From assembly GCF_029962485.1 (NCBI RefSeq), contig NZ_CP073638.1:2790001-2854000 (forward strand): a DNA stretch of 64,000 nucleotides. Direction: 5' to 3'. This DNA is from Burkholderia cepacia. GTDB lineage: Bacteria > Pseudomonadota > Gammaproteobacteria > Burkholderiales > Burkholderiaceae. Made by a program: the position numbers and the translations under genes. Position 1 is the first letter of the stretch. Each line of letters begins with the position of its first letter. The notes beneath the pieces are model-generated. The model did not search any database. It had not been told where the DNA came from and worked only from the letters and a program-made list of their open reading frames with translations. Below are positions 34,615-43,132 of the stretch, one piece after another.

Positions 34615-35418
34615 ATGAATGCGGTCGAAGCTCGCCTTGAGGCGAATCGGGAAGCGAATCGAGACGAAATCGATCTCGTGTTCGGCGCCCCCGACCATCA
34701 TGCCGACCTCGCGTCGGTACGCAGTTTCGTGGAAAGCCGGCTCGGGTTCGCACATGAGCCGGTGTGCCGGGCCGACCTGTCGGGCGGTGTGCTGTACCAG
34801 GAGCGCCTGGCTCGGCTGCGGTGGGGCGAGCGCGATGCGTTGCCGCCGCTCGCGTTCCTGCCGCGCCTCGAGGCGCTCGGGCTGATGCGCTGGTTCGACC
34901 GGCTCGTGGTCGGCCGGACGATCGACGCGCTGCGCGCTGATCCGGCCGCGGTGTACGGGTGCAACGTCGCGGCGGTGAGCGCGGTCGTCGACGACGCGTG
35001 GCTGGCGATCTTCAGACGGCTCGAGCGCGAGCCGTCGGTGGCGGCGCGGCTGGTGGTCGAGATCACGGAGACAGGGCCGCTGAACCCCGTCGCGGGCCGG
35101 TCGTTCGTGAACCGCTTCCGGCAGGCCGGTTGCCGGATCGCGATCGACGATTTTGGCGTCGGTTTCAGCGCATTGAACAATCTGGTGGTCGGCAATCCCG
35201 ACATCGTGAAGCTCGACCGGTCGATCCTGTCGATGATCAAACGCAACGCGATCGGGCGCTACCAGTTCCGCAGGTTGATCGCGTTCGCGCACGAAGGGGC
35301 GCGGCACGTCGTCGTCGAAGGCGTGGAGAGCGAGATCGACCGGCAGATCATCTTGGATGCCGGTGTCGCATGGGCGCAGGGCATCCGCTTTTCATGGCGG
35401 TCGCCGGCCGCCGCGTGA
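34615..35418 (+). CDS. Stand-alone EAL-domain c-di-GMP phosphodiesterase
   Basis: A 267-residue protein that is essentially one EAL domain. Key positions are all present: ExLxR (YQERLAR), Asn in YGCNVAAVS, EITE (VVEITETG), DDFG (AIDDFGVGFSALNN), Lys in DIVKLD, Glu in VVEGVES, and QG (AWAQGIRF). The protein should therefore be able to hydrolyse c-di-GMP to pGpG. The start at 34615 has GGAG 8 bp upstream; ATG 34561 or TTG 34552 would add an unconserved N terminus. It lies inside the adhesin/glycosyltransferase region, where lowering c-di-GMP could alter adhesion. No sensory domain is attached. Confidence 0.85.
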   Translation: MNAVEARLEANREANRDEIDLVFGAPDHHADLASVRSFVESRLGFAHEPVCRADLSGGVLYQERLARLRWGERDALPPLAFLPRLEALGLMRWFDRLVVGRTIDALRADPAAVYGCNVAAVSAVVDDAWLAIFRRLEREPSVAARLVVEITETGPLNPVAGRSFVNRFRQAGCRIAIDDFGVGFSALNNLVVGNPDIVKLDRSILSMIKRNAIGRYQFRRLIAFAHEGARHVVVEGVESEIDRQIILDAGVAWAQGIRFSWRSPAAA

Positions 35419-35464
35419 CGGCGCGAGAGCAGGTGCAGCGGGACGAATCGCAAAGGGGTGTGGC

Positions 35465-35881
35465 ATGGCGGGGACGAAGGCCGGAGTCGGAACGGGCACG
35501 CAGGCAACCGATGCGCGCGATCTGGTCGCGATCGCCGAGCTGGCCGACATGCTGTGGCAACTGGGCGCCGAGTCGACCGATGTGCCGATCGACGTCGCGC
35601 CGTATCTCGACGGCCTGAAGGCCATTGCGCGTCGCATTCAGCGGATGAAGCCGCTCGATGCCAACGGCCGCGAACTGGCGGCGCGGCACTATTACGCGGG
35701 TGTCATTGCCGGCGCGTGCGGCAACGATTCGGCGATCGCACGCGGCGTGTCCGATAGTCTCGTCAAGCCATCCGGCGGCGTCAGCCGGCCGGCGGCGCGT
35801 TGCTTCGCCGTGCTCGCGCGGATGGGCCGGCGGCATGGCCGTACGTTCGCCGCGCAGAGCGGCGATCGGGTGCTGGTCTAG
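35465..35881 (+). CDS. Hypothetical protein after EAL gene
   Basis: A 138-residue, probably all-helical cytoplasmic protein starting at ATG 35465 with AAAGGGGTG upstream. Segments include DLVAIAELADMLWQLG, APYLDGLKAIARRIQRM and ARHYYAGVIAGACGND. No signal peptide, membrane segment or known motif was recognised. It follows the EAL gene by 46 bp on the same strand and converges with the FkbM/glycosyltransferase gene, so it may be a partner of the EAL protein. Confidence 0.6.
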   Translation: MAGTKAGVGTGTQATDARDLVAIAELADMLWQLGAESTDVPIDVAPYLDGLKAIARRIQRMKPLDANGRELAARHYYAGVIAGACGNDSAIARGVSDSLVKPSGGVSRPAARCFAVLARMGRRHGRTFAAQSGDRVLV

Positions 35882-35979
35882 CGCCTGTTCACGCCCGTCA
35901 CGGGCTCCGGCGCGGCGCGAGACGCGCGGCCGGCGCCGGCATCATCCGCACACAGCGGCCGCGATTCGCATCCCGTCGC

Positions 35980-37953
35980 TCAATCCTTCCCGAATCCGCC
36001 GAGCACCAGCGCCATCGCGCGATCGACCGCGTCGTCCCATTGCCCGACGTGCGTGGCGCGCACGATCCGGATGCCGGGATAGAGCGCGGTGCGCGAGCCG
36101 GTTTCCCAGCGGGCATCGGCCTTCGGGCTGAGCAGCAGCACGGCCGGCACGCCGAGTGCGCCGGCGAGGTGGATGTGCGCGGTGCAGGTGGTCACCACGG
36201 CATCCTGCGCCAGCATCAGCGCCGCCAGGTCGCTGAAATCGCTGATCGCGTGATGCGGGAACGTCACCGGCAGGTCCGATTGCTCGGACTGTGCGGAAAG
36301 GTCTCGGTTAATGCAGTACGCGGCGTGGCCGTGCATCCGCGTCAGCGGCGCGAGGTCGCGCAGGCTGGCCGCGCGATGGAAGCGCGCGTCGCTTTCGTCG
36401 CGACCGCGCCAGTTGAGCCCGATGCGGCGCGTGCCGGCGGCATGGCCGTCGCGCTGCACACGCTCGCGCCACTCGGCGGCGTGCGCGGGCGGGCACGACA
36501 GGTACGCGGCCGCCGATCCATTGGGCGCCGGTGCGTAGCCGAATTGCGCGGCGAGCACCAGGAACGAACACCAGTAGTCGTGCGCGATCCGCGACGTGTC
36601 GACCCACGCGCCGTGCGCACCGATGAATTCGATGTGCGGGAACGTGTGACGCAGCAGGCCCGTCAGCGCGTCCGGAACGACGACGGTCACGCTCGTGCAG
36701 CCGAGCGTGTCGAGCGCGCCCAGGTAGCGCGCGTACTGGAGCTGGTCGCCGACGCCGCCGTAGCTGAGCACCAGCAGCCGCTTGCCGTGCAGCGGCTGGC
36801 CCTGGTAGAGCCGCTCCGTCGGCAGCCCGAATTGCGCGGCCGTGAGCACATTTTCGCTGGCAATCGTGGCGCGGGCCGCCTCGTCGCGCCGGCCGGCGCG
36901 CAGCAGCAGCTCGGAACGTGCCAGCTCGATGCGACCGCGCGTCGCGTCGGGGAGCGCGGCCGGATCGCCAAAGCGTTCGAGCGCCGCCAGCCCGGCATCG
37001 GGCGCACCGGCGAAGCCGTAGCACGACGCGAGTTGCAGCGCGATCGCATCGTCATCGAGCCCGTGTCCGCGCGCGCGTTGCCAGCGCGCAATTGCATGGC
37101 CCCACTCGCAGCGCGACTCGTGGTCGAGCGCGCGGTTCCAGTTCGTTTCGGGCGCGTCGGTGTCGGCGGCGGGCGCTGCCGGGTGGCGCGCATCGGTTTC
37201 GGCCGTCGTTTCGATCGTGACCTGCTCGACCGAGATGGCCAGCCGCTGCGGGTCCCAGCGCGTATTCGGCACGCAAAGCAGGTTCAGTTGGTCGACCCGG
37301 TAGAACGAGTAGTCGAGGCCGGCAAAGGTGGCGATGATCGGCGCCTCGCCGACTTTCCGGTATTCGACCCAGCACCAGGGCAGATGCGTCTCGATCAGCC
37401 GGCGCGCGCCGCGCAGCGCGTCGAGCTCCATGCCTTCGATGTCGAGCTTCAGGAAATCCAGCCGCGGCAGGCCGAGCGAGTCGAGCCTGACGACCGGTGT
37501 CGGCGTGCCGCCTTCCGCGTGCGCGTCGACGAGCGAGACCTGGCCGAAGTCGGCGTCCTGCCCGTAATCGACGTCGGGGACTTTCATCGTGCCGTTGGCG
37601 CCGGCCAGCCCCATGTTCAGCAGGTGGACGTTGTCGAGCTGGTTGAGCGCGACGGTGCCGCCGAGCGCATGGAACAGCGTGCGCTGCGGTTCGAACGCGT
37701 ACACGCGGCCGCCGCGCGCACGCAACCGATGGGCGATCGGCACGCATACGAGCCCCGCATTCGCGCCGCCGTCCACAGCGATTGCATCGTTCGGCAACTG
37801 GTCGATCACGTGCATGATCGCGTCGAGCTCGGCCTGGATGTGCGGCCGCCCCGTCTTGATCAGTGCCTCGGCCTGATGCGCGCAGTGCCGGTTGATGACG
37901 AACGGGCCATGAATCGAATCGATCACGACGAAATTGCGGACGGTCTGATTCAT
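35980..37953 (-). CDS. FkbM methyltransferase / TPR-like / GT-B glycosyltransferase fusion
   Basis: A 657-residue multidomain protein. Residues ~1-250 are an FkbM-type SAM methyltransferase (IAVDGGANAGLVCVPIA as SAM motif I, LDFLKLDIEGMELDALRGA as the FkbM signature). Residues ~270-370 are helical and TPR-like. Residues ~385-657 resemble the GT-B donor half of TPR/O-GlcNAc or heptosyltransferase-like enzymes: LLVLSYGGVGDQLQYARYL, then TCTAHIHLAGALGVPAVLLL, then WETGSRTALYP. One polypeptide could thus transfer a sugar and O-methylate a glycan. It ends the run of DUF2827 genes, 24 bp after copy 2. It is the best candidate in the locus for a protein-acting transferase. Confidence 0.8.
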   Translation of the reverse strand: MNQTVRNFVVIDSIHGPFVINRHCAHQAEALIKTGRPHIQAELDAIMHVIDQLPNDAIAVDGGANAGLVCVPIAHRLRARGGRVYAFEPQRTLFHALGGTVALNQLDNVHLLNMGLAGANGTMKVPDVDYGQDADFGQVSLVDAHAEGGTPTPVVRLDSLGLPRLDFLKLDIEGMELDALRGARRLIETHLPWCWVEYRKVGEAPIIATFAGLDYSFYRVDQLNLLCVPNTRWDPQRLAISVEQVTIETTAETDARHPAAPAADTDAPETNWNRALDHESRCEWGHAIARWQRARGHGLDDDAIALQLASCYGFAGAPDAGLAALERFGDPAALPDATRGRIELARSELLLRAGRRDEAARATIASENVLTAAQFGLPTERLYQGQPLHGKRLLVLSYGGVGDQLQYARYLGALDTLGCTSVTVVVPDALTGLLRHTFPHIEFIGAHGAWVDTSRIAHDYWCSFLVLAAQFGYAPAPNGSAAAYLSCPPAHAAEWRERVQRDGHAAGTRRIGLNWRGRDESDARFHRAASLRDLAPLTRMHGHAAYCINRDLSAQSEQSDLPVTFPHHAISDFSDLAALMLAQDAVVTTCTAHIHLAGALGVPAVLLLSPKADARWETGSRTALYPGIRIVRATHVGQWDDAVDRAMALVLGGFGKD

Positions 37954-37977
37954 GGGCGGTAGCGGGGACGATTGAGG

Positions 37978-39114
37978 TCAGCCGAGCGCGCGACCGGCGA
38001 ACAACTGCTGGATTTGCTCGGAGTAAGCGCGAACGTTGTGCTCGGCGAGCGTGTCGACCTGGTGCAGGCAGCGGCGGGCCGCGGCCGCGTAGTCGTCGAG
38101 CCGCGTGTCGTGTGTCTGCGCGGCGGTCGCGATCGCACGCGCCGCTTCGAAGATCTCGAAGTCCGGGTAGTAGTAGCCGACGTCACGCAGGAACGGCGAG
38201 TTGTGTACGAGCGGATAGTTGCCGTACAGCGCGTCGTACAGCAGGTAGTTGAGGCCGTTTTCCCAGTGGTGGGACACGACGATGTCGGTGTGATGCGCGG
38301 CCCACGCGACGAACGGCGCGCGCACGTCGGCGGTCGCCTTGCCGTCGCGCACCATCTCGAGCCCGAGGGCGAGATGCTTGAAGGCAACGTTTTCCTTCTT
38401 GTCGAACGTGTTGGTCATGTACACGTGCTCGACGAGCTCCGGGTGCTCGACGTAGCACGCGTTCGCGGCGAGCATCGGCACGATCGAGCTTTTCACGACG
38501 TTCAGGTTCGGCTCGAAGAACGCGATGCGCTTGGCCGGGCCGTGGTTGCGGTAGCCGAAGCGCGCCTTCAGTTCGGGATCGGCGTCGAGGCTGCGCTCGA
38601 TGAAATACGGCGACCAGATATGCGGCAGCTCGATCACCGGCGCCCGATACACGGCCTGGAAATAGGCCGCGCACGTGTGCATGTGCTGCGGGTTGGTCCA
38701 GATCTCGTCGAACTGCACGCGGTGCGGGTTCGGCCGCCAGTCGTTCTTCTCGAAGTTGATCGTCTCGACCGCGATCACGTAGTCGTTGCCGAAGCGATAC
38801 GACACGCACTTGCCGCCGCGCTGGCGCACGACGTCCGTGTGCGACGGATCGACGAACGCATTCATCTCGATCAGCAGGTCGGTCTGGTGGACGACGGCCG
38901 ACAGCGGCCGCAGCGCGTCGCCGAACGCGTCCATCATCAGCGCCTGCGGATACTCGGTGATGCCGTTGTCGTGCGCGAGCCAGACTTCGCCGATCAGCGG
39001 CGACTGCTTCAGCAGCATGTACAGGTACACGCAGTGCTGGTTCGCGCCGTTGTACCAGATCGACTGCGTCGCGTCGCGCTGCACGTTCATCGTTATCGCG
39101 ACATTGAGTTTCAT
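37978..39114 (-). CDS. DUF2827 glycosyltransferase-like protein, copy 2
   Basis: A 378-residue DUF2827 protein. Family blocks: SIWYNGANQHCVYLYMLLKQSP (N-terminal), FFEPNLNVVKSSIVPML (central), and SHHWENGLNYLLYDALYGNYP with LVHNSPFLRDVGYYYPDFE (C-terminal). The ATG at 39114 follows GGAGAC. It is the most diverged of the three minus-strand copies at its N terminus. It lies between the DUF4019 gene and the FkbM fusion with gaps under 30 bp, indicating one operon. Confidence 0.82.
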   Translation of the reverse strand: MKLNVAITMNVQRDATQSIWYNGANQHCVYLYMLLKQSPLIGEVWLAHDNGITEYPQALMMDAFGDALRPLSAVVHQTDLLIEMNAFVDPSHTDVVRQRGGKCVSYRFGNDYVIAVETINFEKNDWRPNPHRVQFDEIWTNPQHMHTCAAYFQAVYRAPVIELPHIWSPYFIERSLDADPELKARFGYRNHGPAKRIAFFEPNLNVVKSSIVPMLAANACYVEHPELVEHVYMTNTFDKKENVAFKHLALGLEMVRDGKATADVRAPFVAWAAHHTDIVVSHHWENGLNYLLYDALYGNYPLVHNSPFLRDVGYYYPDFEIFEAARAIATAAQTHDTRLDDYAAAARRCLHQVDTLAEHNVRAYSEQIQQLFAGRALG

Positions 39115-39141
39115 GATGTCTCCGAGTCGTCGGCGCAGCGC

Positions 39142-39606
39142 TTATTTGGTGATGTCGCGAGTCATGCGCGGCGCATAGCCGGTCAAATGCCAGTGACCGT
39201 CACCTTCGAGGCGAAAGCTCACTTTTTCGTACACTGTCGATCCGGTGGTCAATGTCGTCACATAGTCGACGTTCGCGTAGAGGCCGTCGGGTACCGTCGC
39301 ATTCGTGTAGCGGTCGCGTGTGATCTGCTCCCACTCGCGGTGGCGGACCAGGGCGACCGTTTGCCAAGCGCGCCGGATGTCGCTTACGAAATGGTCCTGC
39401 TTGAATCGGGTCTTGATGAAGTCGGCGGAACCGAGCCAGATCTCGTTGAACTGGCCGGCTTCGAGTTGCCTGAATACCGTGTCGGCGTCCTGCAGCAATT
39501 CATCCGCCGACCCTCCCGATGACTGTGCATGCGCGCCGATCGCGATCGAAGCGGCGGCGCAGCCGATCAGCCATTTGGCGCGGGTGAGGGGCGTGCGTGC
39601 GTTCAT
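39142..39606 (-). CDS. Secreted DUF4019 protein
   Basis: A 154-residue exported protein with signal peptide (WLIGCAAASIAIGAHA). The mature part matches my recollection of the DUF4019 family: GQFNEIWLGSADFIK, RAWQTVALVRHREW, VDYVTTLTTGSTVYEKVSFRLEGDGHW (shown only as landmarks) and a GYAPR ending. Function is unknown; members are small periplasmic or surface proteins. It is wedged between two DUF2827 genes with 25-27 bp gaps, so it is part of the operon, possibly acting on the exported adhesin. Confidence 0.75.
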   Translation of the reverse strand: MNARTPLTRAKWLIGCAAASIAIGAHAQSSGGSADELLQDADTVFRQLEAGQFNEIWLGSADFIKTRFKQDHFVSDIRRAWQTVALVRHREWEQITRDRYTNATVPDGLYANVDYVTTLTTGSTVYEKVSFRLEGDGHWHLTGYAPRMTRDITK

Positions 39607-39631
39607 GTCGGAATCCTGAAAGGGCAGCGCG

Positions 39632-40786
39632 TCACGCGTCGCGATAGAGGGTGGCGATCGCGTCCGTATAGGCGGCGACGTTCTCGGGGTTGTAGATACT
39701 CACGGAGCTGAGCACGTGCTTCGACTGCTCTCGGTACGCCTCCAGATTCGCGTCGTGCTCGGTGAACGCCTGCAGCAGCGCGCGGCCGCCGGCCTGGCAG
39801 TCGAAGTCCGGATAGAAATACCCGGCCTTACCGAGGAACGGCGAGTTGTGGATCAGCGGATAGTCGCCGTACAGCAACTCGTAGTACAGGTAGTTCTGTG
39901 CGTTTTCCCACGTGTGCGACACCACCGCATCGCCGTACGCAGCCATGAACTCGTACACCGCGTAGCGGCTCTCGAACGTCGTGACCCCGTGGTTCACGAT
40001 GTCGAGGCTCTTCGCGAAGTGGACGAACGTCGCATGCTCCTTCAGGTGGATCGTGTTGCACACGCGCACGAATTCGAGGAATTTCGGATTGGCGCGGTAC
40101 GCCTCTTCCGTGACCAGCATCGGGATGATGCTCGTCTTCACCATGCAGATGTTCGGCTCGAACATCGTCACGCGCCAGCGCGGCTTGCCGGGCTGATAGC
40201 CGAAGGTCAGGCCCGCGCCGAGCGTCGCGCGTGCCTTGTCGAACAGCATGGGATGCCAGATGTGCGGGACGATCGTGACCGGCGCGCGCAGGCCGGTCTG
40301 GTAATAGTGCAGGCACGAGCGCTCGAACTCGGGAATCGTCCACACGGCGTCGTACGGCGCGCCCGAGAACAGGAAGCCCGACGGCTTGTTGAACATCGCG
40401 CGTTCGATGTCGATCACGTAGTCGTTGCCGACCCGCATCGTGACGACCTTGCCGCCGCGGTCGCGGAACGCGCGCAGGTAGTCCGCGCCGAACTGCGCAC
40501 TCATTTCGATCAGCACGTCGCAGCGTTCCAGCGCTTCGTCCATCGACAGCAGCGGCACGTCCCACTCGCCGAGCATCATCTGCGGATCGGCGACCTGTTC
40601 GCCGCCGTTCACCATCACGGCTTCCGCGACGAGCGGCGACTGGCGCAGCAGCAGGATCAGCAGCAGGCAGTTCTGGAAAATGCCGTTTTCCCACAGCGAC
40701 TGGCCGGCGCCGCGCACGAACAGCGACACGCCGACGACGAGACGCTTGCCCTCGCCGGGCGCTTGACGGGCATTGGAGTCCGACAT
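39632..40786 (-). CDS. DUF2827 glycosyltransferase-like protein, copy 3
   Basis: A 384-residue DUF2827 protein. Blocks: SLWENGIFQNCLLLILLLRQSP, MFEPNICMVKTSIIPML, SHTWENAQNYLYYELLYGDYP and LIHNSPFLGKAGYFYPDFD. The ATG at 40786 has GGAG upstream and begins 14 bp after the stop of copy 4; the frame continues open upstream only as read-through. Very similar in layout to copy 4, so a tandem duplication is likely. Confidence 0.82.
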   Translation of the reverse strand: MSDSNARQAPGEGKRLVVGVSLFVRGAGQSLWENGIFQNCLLLILLLRQSPLVAEAVMVNGGEQVADPQMMLGEWDVPLLSMDEALERCDVLIEMSAQFGADYLRAFRDRGGKVVTMRVGNDYVIDIERAMFNKPSGFLFSGAPYDAVWTIPEFERSCLHYYQTGLRAPVTIVPHIWHPMLFDKARATLGAGLTFGYQPGKPRWRVTMFEPNICMVKTSIIPMLVTEEAYRANPKFLEFVRVCNTIHLKEHATFVHFAKSLDIVNHGVTTFESRYAVYEFMAAYGDAVVSHTWENAQNYLYYELLYGDYPLIHNSPFLGKAGYFYPDFDCQAGGRALLQAFTEHDANLEAYREQSKHVLSSVSIYNPENVAAYTDAIATLYRDA

Positions 40787-40800
40787 GCGTATGCTCCGGT

Positions 40801-41946
40801 TCAGGCGACCAGACGCGAGACAAACGCGTCGAGGTTCGCGGGGTTGTCGATCGAGACCGACTGCAGCAGCCGGCCGGCTTTCGCGCGGTAATCGTCGAGG
40901 CGTTCGTCGTGATGCAGCCAAGCGTCGAGCAGTGCGCGGCCGCCCGCGGCGGAGTCGAAGTCCGGGTAGTAATAGCCGGCGTCGCCGATCAGCGTCGAGT
41001 TGTGGATCAGCGGATAGCCGCCGTACAGCACGTCGTAATACAGATAGTTCTGCCCGTTTTCCCAGTGGTGCGACACGACGGCATCCGCGTGGCGCGCCAT
41101 GAAGCCCGGCAGGTCGAGTCGCGGTTCGAAGGTCGCCTTGTGGTGGCGGACGAGATCGAGGCTGTTCGCGAAGTGCACGAAGGTCGAATGCTCCTTCATG
41201 TGCATCGCGTTGACGACGAACATGTGCTGCACCGCGTCCGGCCGCGCGCGGTAGAACTCGTCGCATGCCAGCATTGGGTAGTGGCAGGACTTGGCGACCG
41301 AGATGTTCGGTTCGAGCATCGCGAGGCTCCACGGACGCTGGCCTGGCCGATAGCCGAACGTCGCGCCTTCGCCTGCGAGCGCAGCCACGCGGCGCTCGAG
41401 GAAGTACGGCGACCAGATGTGCGGCATCAGGTGGACGGGCGCGCGCAGGATGGTCTGCAGCATCGGCGCCGCGGTCTTGTCGTATTGCGGCAGCAGCCAC
41501 ACTTCGTCGAACGGCGCGCCGTTGAACACGTGTCCGGACGGTTTCCCGAAGATCGGCGTTTCGCACAGGCCCGCATAGACGTGTCCGCAGAAGAACGCGG
41601 CGATCTTCTTGCCGAGCGCCTTCATGTGCCGGAGCCATTCGACGGGCAGCTGCGCGCCCATTTCGATCACGACGTCGAGTTCGTGCGTGACGTCGGAGGG
41701 TTTCACCAGCGGGATGTCGAGGCCGTCGAGTTCGAGGCCGGCCGGCAGTGCGTTCGCATCGCCGCCGTTCAGGAAATAGACGGGGCCGACGCGATCCGAG
41801 CGCTTGAGCATCATCGCGAGGAACGCGATGTTCTGGTGAATGCCGTTTTCCCAGATCGCCTGGCCGTCGCGCGCAAACAGCGAGATGCCGACCGCCGGCC
41901 GTTGCTTGCGGGTGCCGCCCGCGGCGGCTTCATTGATGTCCGTCAC
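40801..41946 (-). CDS. DUF2827 glycosyltransferase-like protein, copy 4
   Basis: A 381-residue DUF2827 protein starting at GTG 41946 (GAGG upstream, MTDINEAAAGG). Blocks: AIWENGIHQNIAFLAMMLKRS, MLEPNISVAKSCHYPML, SHHWENGQNYLYYDVLYGGYP and LIHNSTLIGDAGYYYPDFD. It is the first gene of the five-gene minus-strand run (two DUF2827, DUF4019, DUF2827, FkbM fusion). It follows the OmpA-like gene by 382 bp, so it probably has its own promoter. Confidence 0.82.
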   Translation of the reverse strand: MTDINEAAAGGTRKQRPAVGISLFARDGQAIWENGIHQNIAFLAMMLKRSDRVGPVYFLNGGDANALPAGLELDGLDIPLVKPSDVTHELDVVIEMGAQLPVEWLRHMKALGKKIAAFFCGHVYAGLCETPIFGKPSGHVFNGAPFDEVWLLPQYDKTAAPMLQTILRAPVHLMPHIWSPYFLERRVAALAGEGATFGYRPGQRPWSLAMLEPNISVAKSCHYPMLACDEFYRARPDAVQHMFVVNAMHMKEHSTFVHFANSLDLVRHHKATFEPRLDLPGFMARHADAVVSHHWENGQNYLYYDVLYGGYPLIHNSTLIGDAGYYYPDFDSAAGGRALLDAWLHHDERLDDYRAKAGRLLQSVSIDNPANLDAFVSRLVA

Positions 41947-42328
41947 CGGTTGGTTTCCTCTGCGGCGTCGTGCGTCCGGGCATCGCGTCGAGCGTCTGGC
42001 CTGGAAGCGGCGCGCCGTGGGTTGTCATGGTTGGATTCGCGCCGGTGCGTTGCGGCAAGCGAATCGGGCGACGTGGTTCGCGAGGGCGGCAGCCGGATTC
42101 CGGCGTGTCGTCGGGCGCGCCTGGCACGGCGCGCGATTCGGGCAGGCTGCCCCGGCGACTGTCTGCGGCGATTGTGGCATGGAAACCGCCGTTTTTGGCA
42201 GGACGTGACGAACTTTGACATACCCGCCGGCCCACGGGAGCGGGGCGCCGGCGATGCGGCGCCCGCGTTGTCCGGCGCGGCGCTGGCGGCTTGCCGGAGC
42301 GGCCGCCGCACCTGCGGCGGCCGGCTGC
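41947..42328. other. Intergenic region between ompA-like gene and DUF2827 operon
   Basis: A GC-rich spacer with no supported gene. It holds an ompA-side hairpin (42301-42322) and further GC-rich inverted repeats around 42241-42300. The operon promoter is presumably here, but no convincing hexamers were found. Confidence 0.5.
42301..42322 (-). terminator. Hairpin after ompA-like gene
   Basis: GGCCGCCGCA and TGCGGCGGCC flank a CC centre (effective stem about 8 bp, loop CACCTG). It lies just 6 bp downstream of the OmpA-like stop on the minus strand. No U tract follows. Confidence 0.5.
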
Positions 42329-42991
42329 TCAGTGCTGCAGCCGGATTTCGACGCGGCGGTTGCTCGCGCGGCCTTCGGGCGTCGCGTTCGATGCGACCGG
42401 ATCGGCTTTGCCGCGGCCCGACACCGTCAGCGCGTCGGTTTTCAGGCCGTGTGCTTTCAGATAGGCGGCGACCGATTCGGCGCGGCGCTTCGACAGCGCG
42501 AGGTTGTAGTCGTCGCTGCCCACTGAATCGGTAAAGCCGGTGACGCTCACCTGCGAGTACGTGTGGTCCTTGCGCTCGCTCAGCAGGCGGTCGAGCGATT
42601 CGCGCGCGGTCGGCGCGAGCGTCGCGTGGTCGGTCGCGAACAGCGCGTCGCCCGACAGGTTGACCTGTTCGACGACGGCGGTCGCCGGTTCGGCGGCCGA
42701 GGCCGCTTCGGCCGGCGCGGCGCCGCACTGGAAGACCAGCGTGGCCGGATCGGATTTGTCGCGCAGCGCGCGGGCCGAGTCGACGGCGCGCACGGGCTGA
42801 TCGCCGCAGATCTTTCGGGCAGCCTTCATGCATGTCTGCGGGCCCGACAGCAGGCCGTGGCAGTCCACCTGGAACGTGCGCACGCCGTCGCGCGGCTGCA
42901 GTTCGGAGGCGCTGAAGGTCGGGCCGGATGCGGTCGAGCACGCGGCGAGGGCCGTTGCGGAAAGTGCGAGCGCAAGAGCGAGTTTGTTCAC
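42329..42991 (-). CDS. OmpA-family peptidoglycan-binding lipoprotein
   Basis: A 220-residue lipoprotein: signal peptide with lipobox LAAC (residues 15-18). The C-terminal ~115 residues are an OmpA-like domain (DALFATDHATLAPTARESL, VTGFTDSVGSDDYNLALSKRRAE, ATPEGRASNRRVEI) that binds peptidoglycan through the conserved Asp and Arg. The middle holds paired Cys (VDCHGLLSGPQTC) that may form a disulfide. It directly follows the giant adhesin gene, 141 bp apart and on the same strand; OmpA-like partners often accompany Burkholderia trimeric adhesins and may anchor or stabilise them. Confidence 0.9.
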   Translation of the reverse strand: MNKLALALALSATALAACSTASGPTFSASELQPRDGVRTFQVDCHGLLSGPQTCMKAARKICGDQPVRAVDSARALRDKSDPATLVFQCGAAPAEAASAAEPATAVVEQVNLSGDALFATDHATLAPTARESLDRLLSERKDHTYSQVSVTGFTDSVGSDDYNLALSKRRAESVAAYLKAHGLKTDALTVSGRGKADPVASNATPEGRASNRRVEIRLQH

Positions 42992-43021
42992 GGTTACATC
43001 CTCAATGCTTGGGTTGACTGA

Positions 43022-43048
43022 AGCCCGCCACGGGTTGCGCGGCGGGCT
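43022..43048 (-). terminator. Hairpin between adhesin and ompA-like gene
   Basis: AGCCCGCC and GGCGGGCT form a perfect 8-bp stem with an 11-nt loop in the 141-bp gap. There is only a TT after the stem on the minus strand, so this may attenuate rather than stop read-through into the ompA-like gene. Confidence 0.4.
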
Positions 43049-43083
43049 CGTCCGGCCGTCGGGGCCGCCGCCGGCCGTCCGGC

Positions 43084-43117
43084 TGGCGAGCCGGGCGGCC
43101 TGGCGAGCCGGGCGGCC
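43084..43117. repeat. Two tandem 17-bp copies
   Basis: TGGCGAGCCGGGCGGCC is present twice back-to-back (43084-43100 and 43101-43117), just 16 bp downstream of the adhesin stop. A short tandem duplication of no evident function. Confidence 0.85.
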
Positions 43118-43132
43118 TGGCGGCGCGACGCG

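Noticed and set aside
34228..35307. 359-codon minus-strand frame over the EAL gene
   Set aside because: Antisense of a protein with all catalytic EAL motifs; no motifs of its own.
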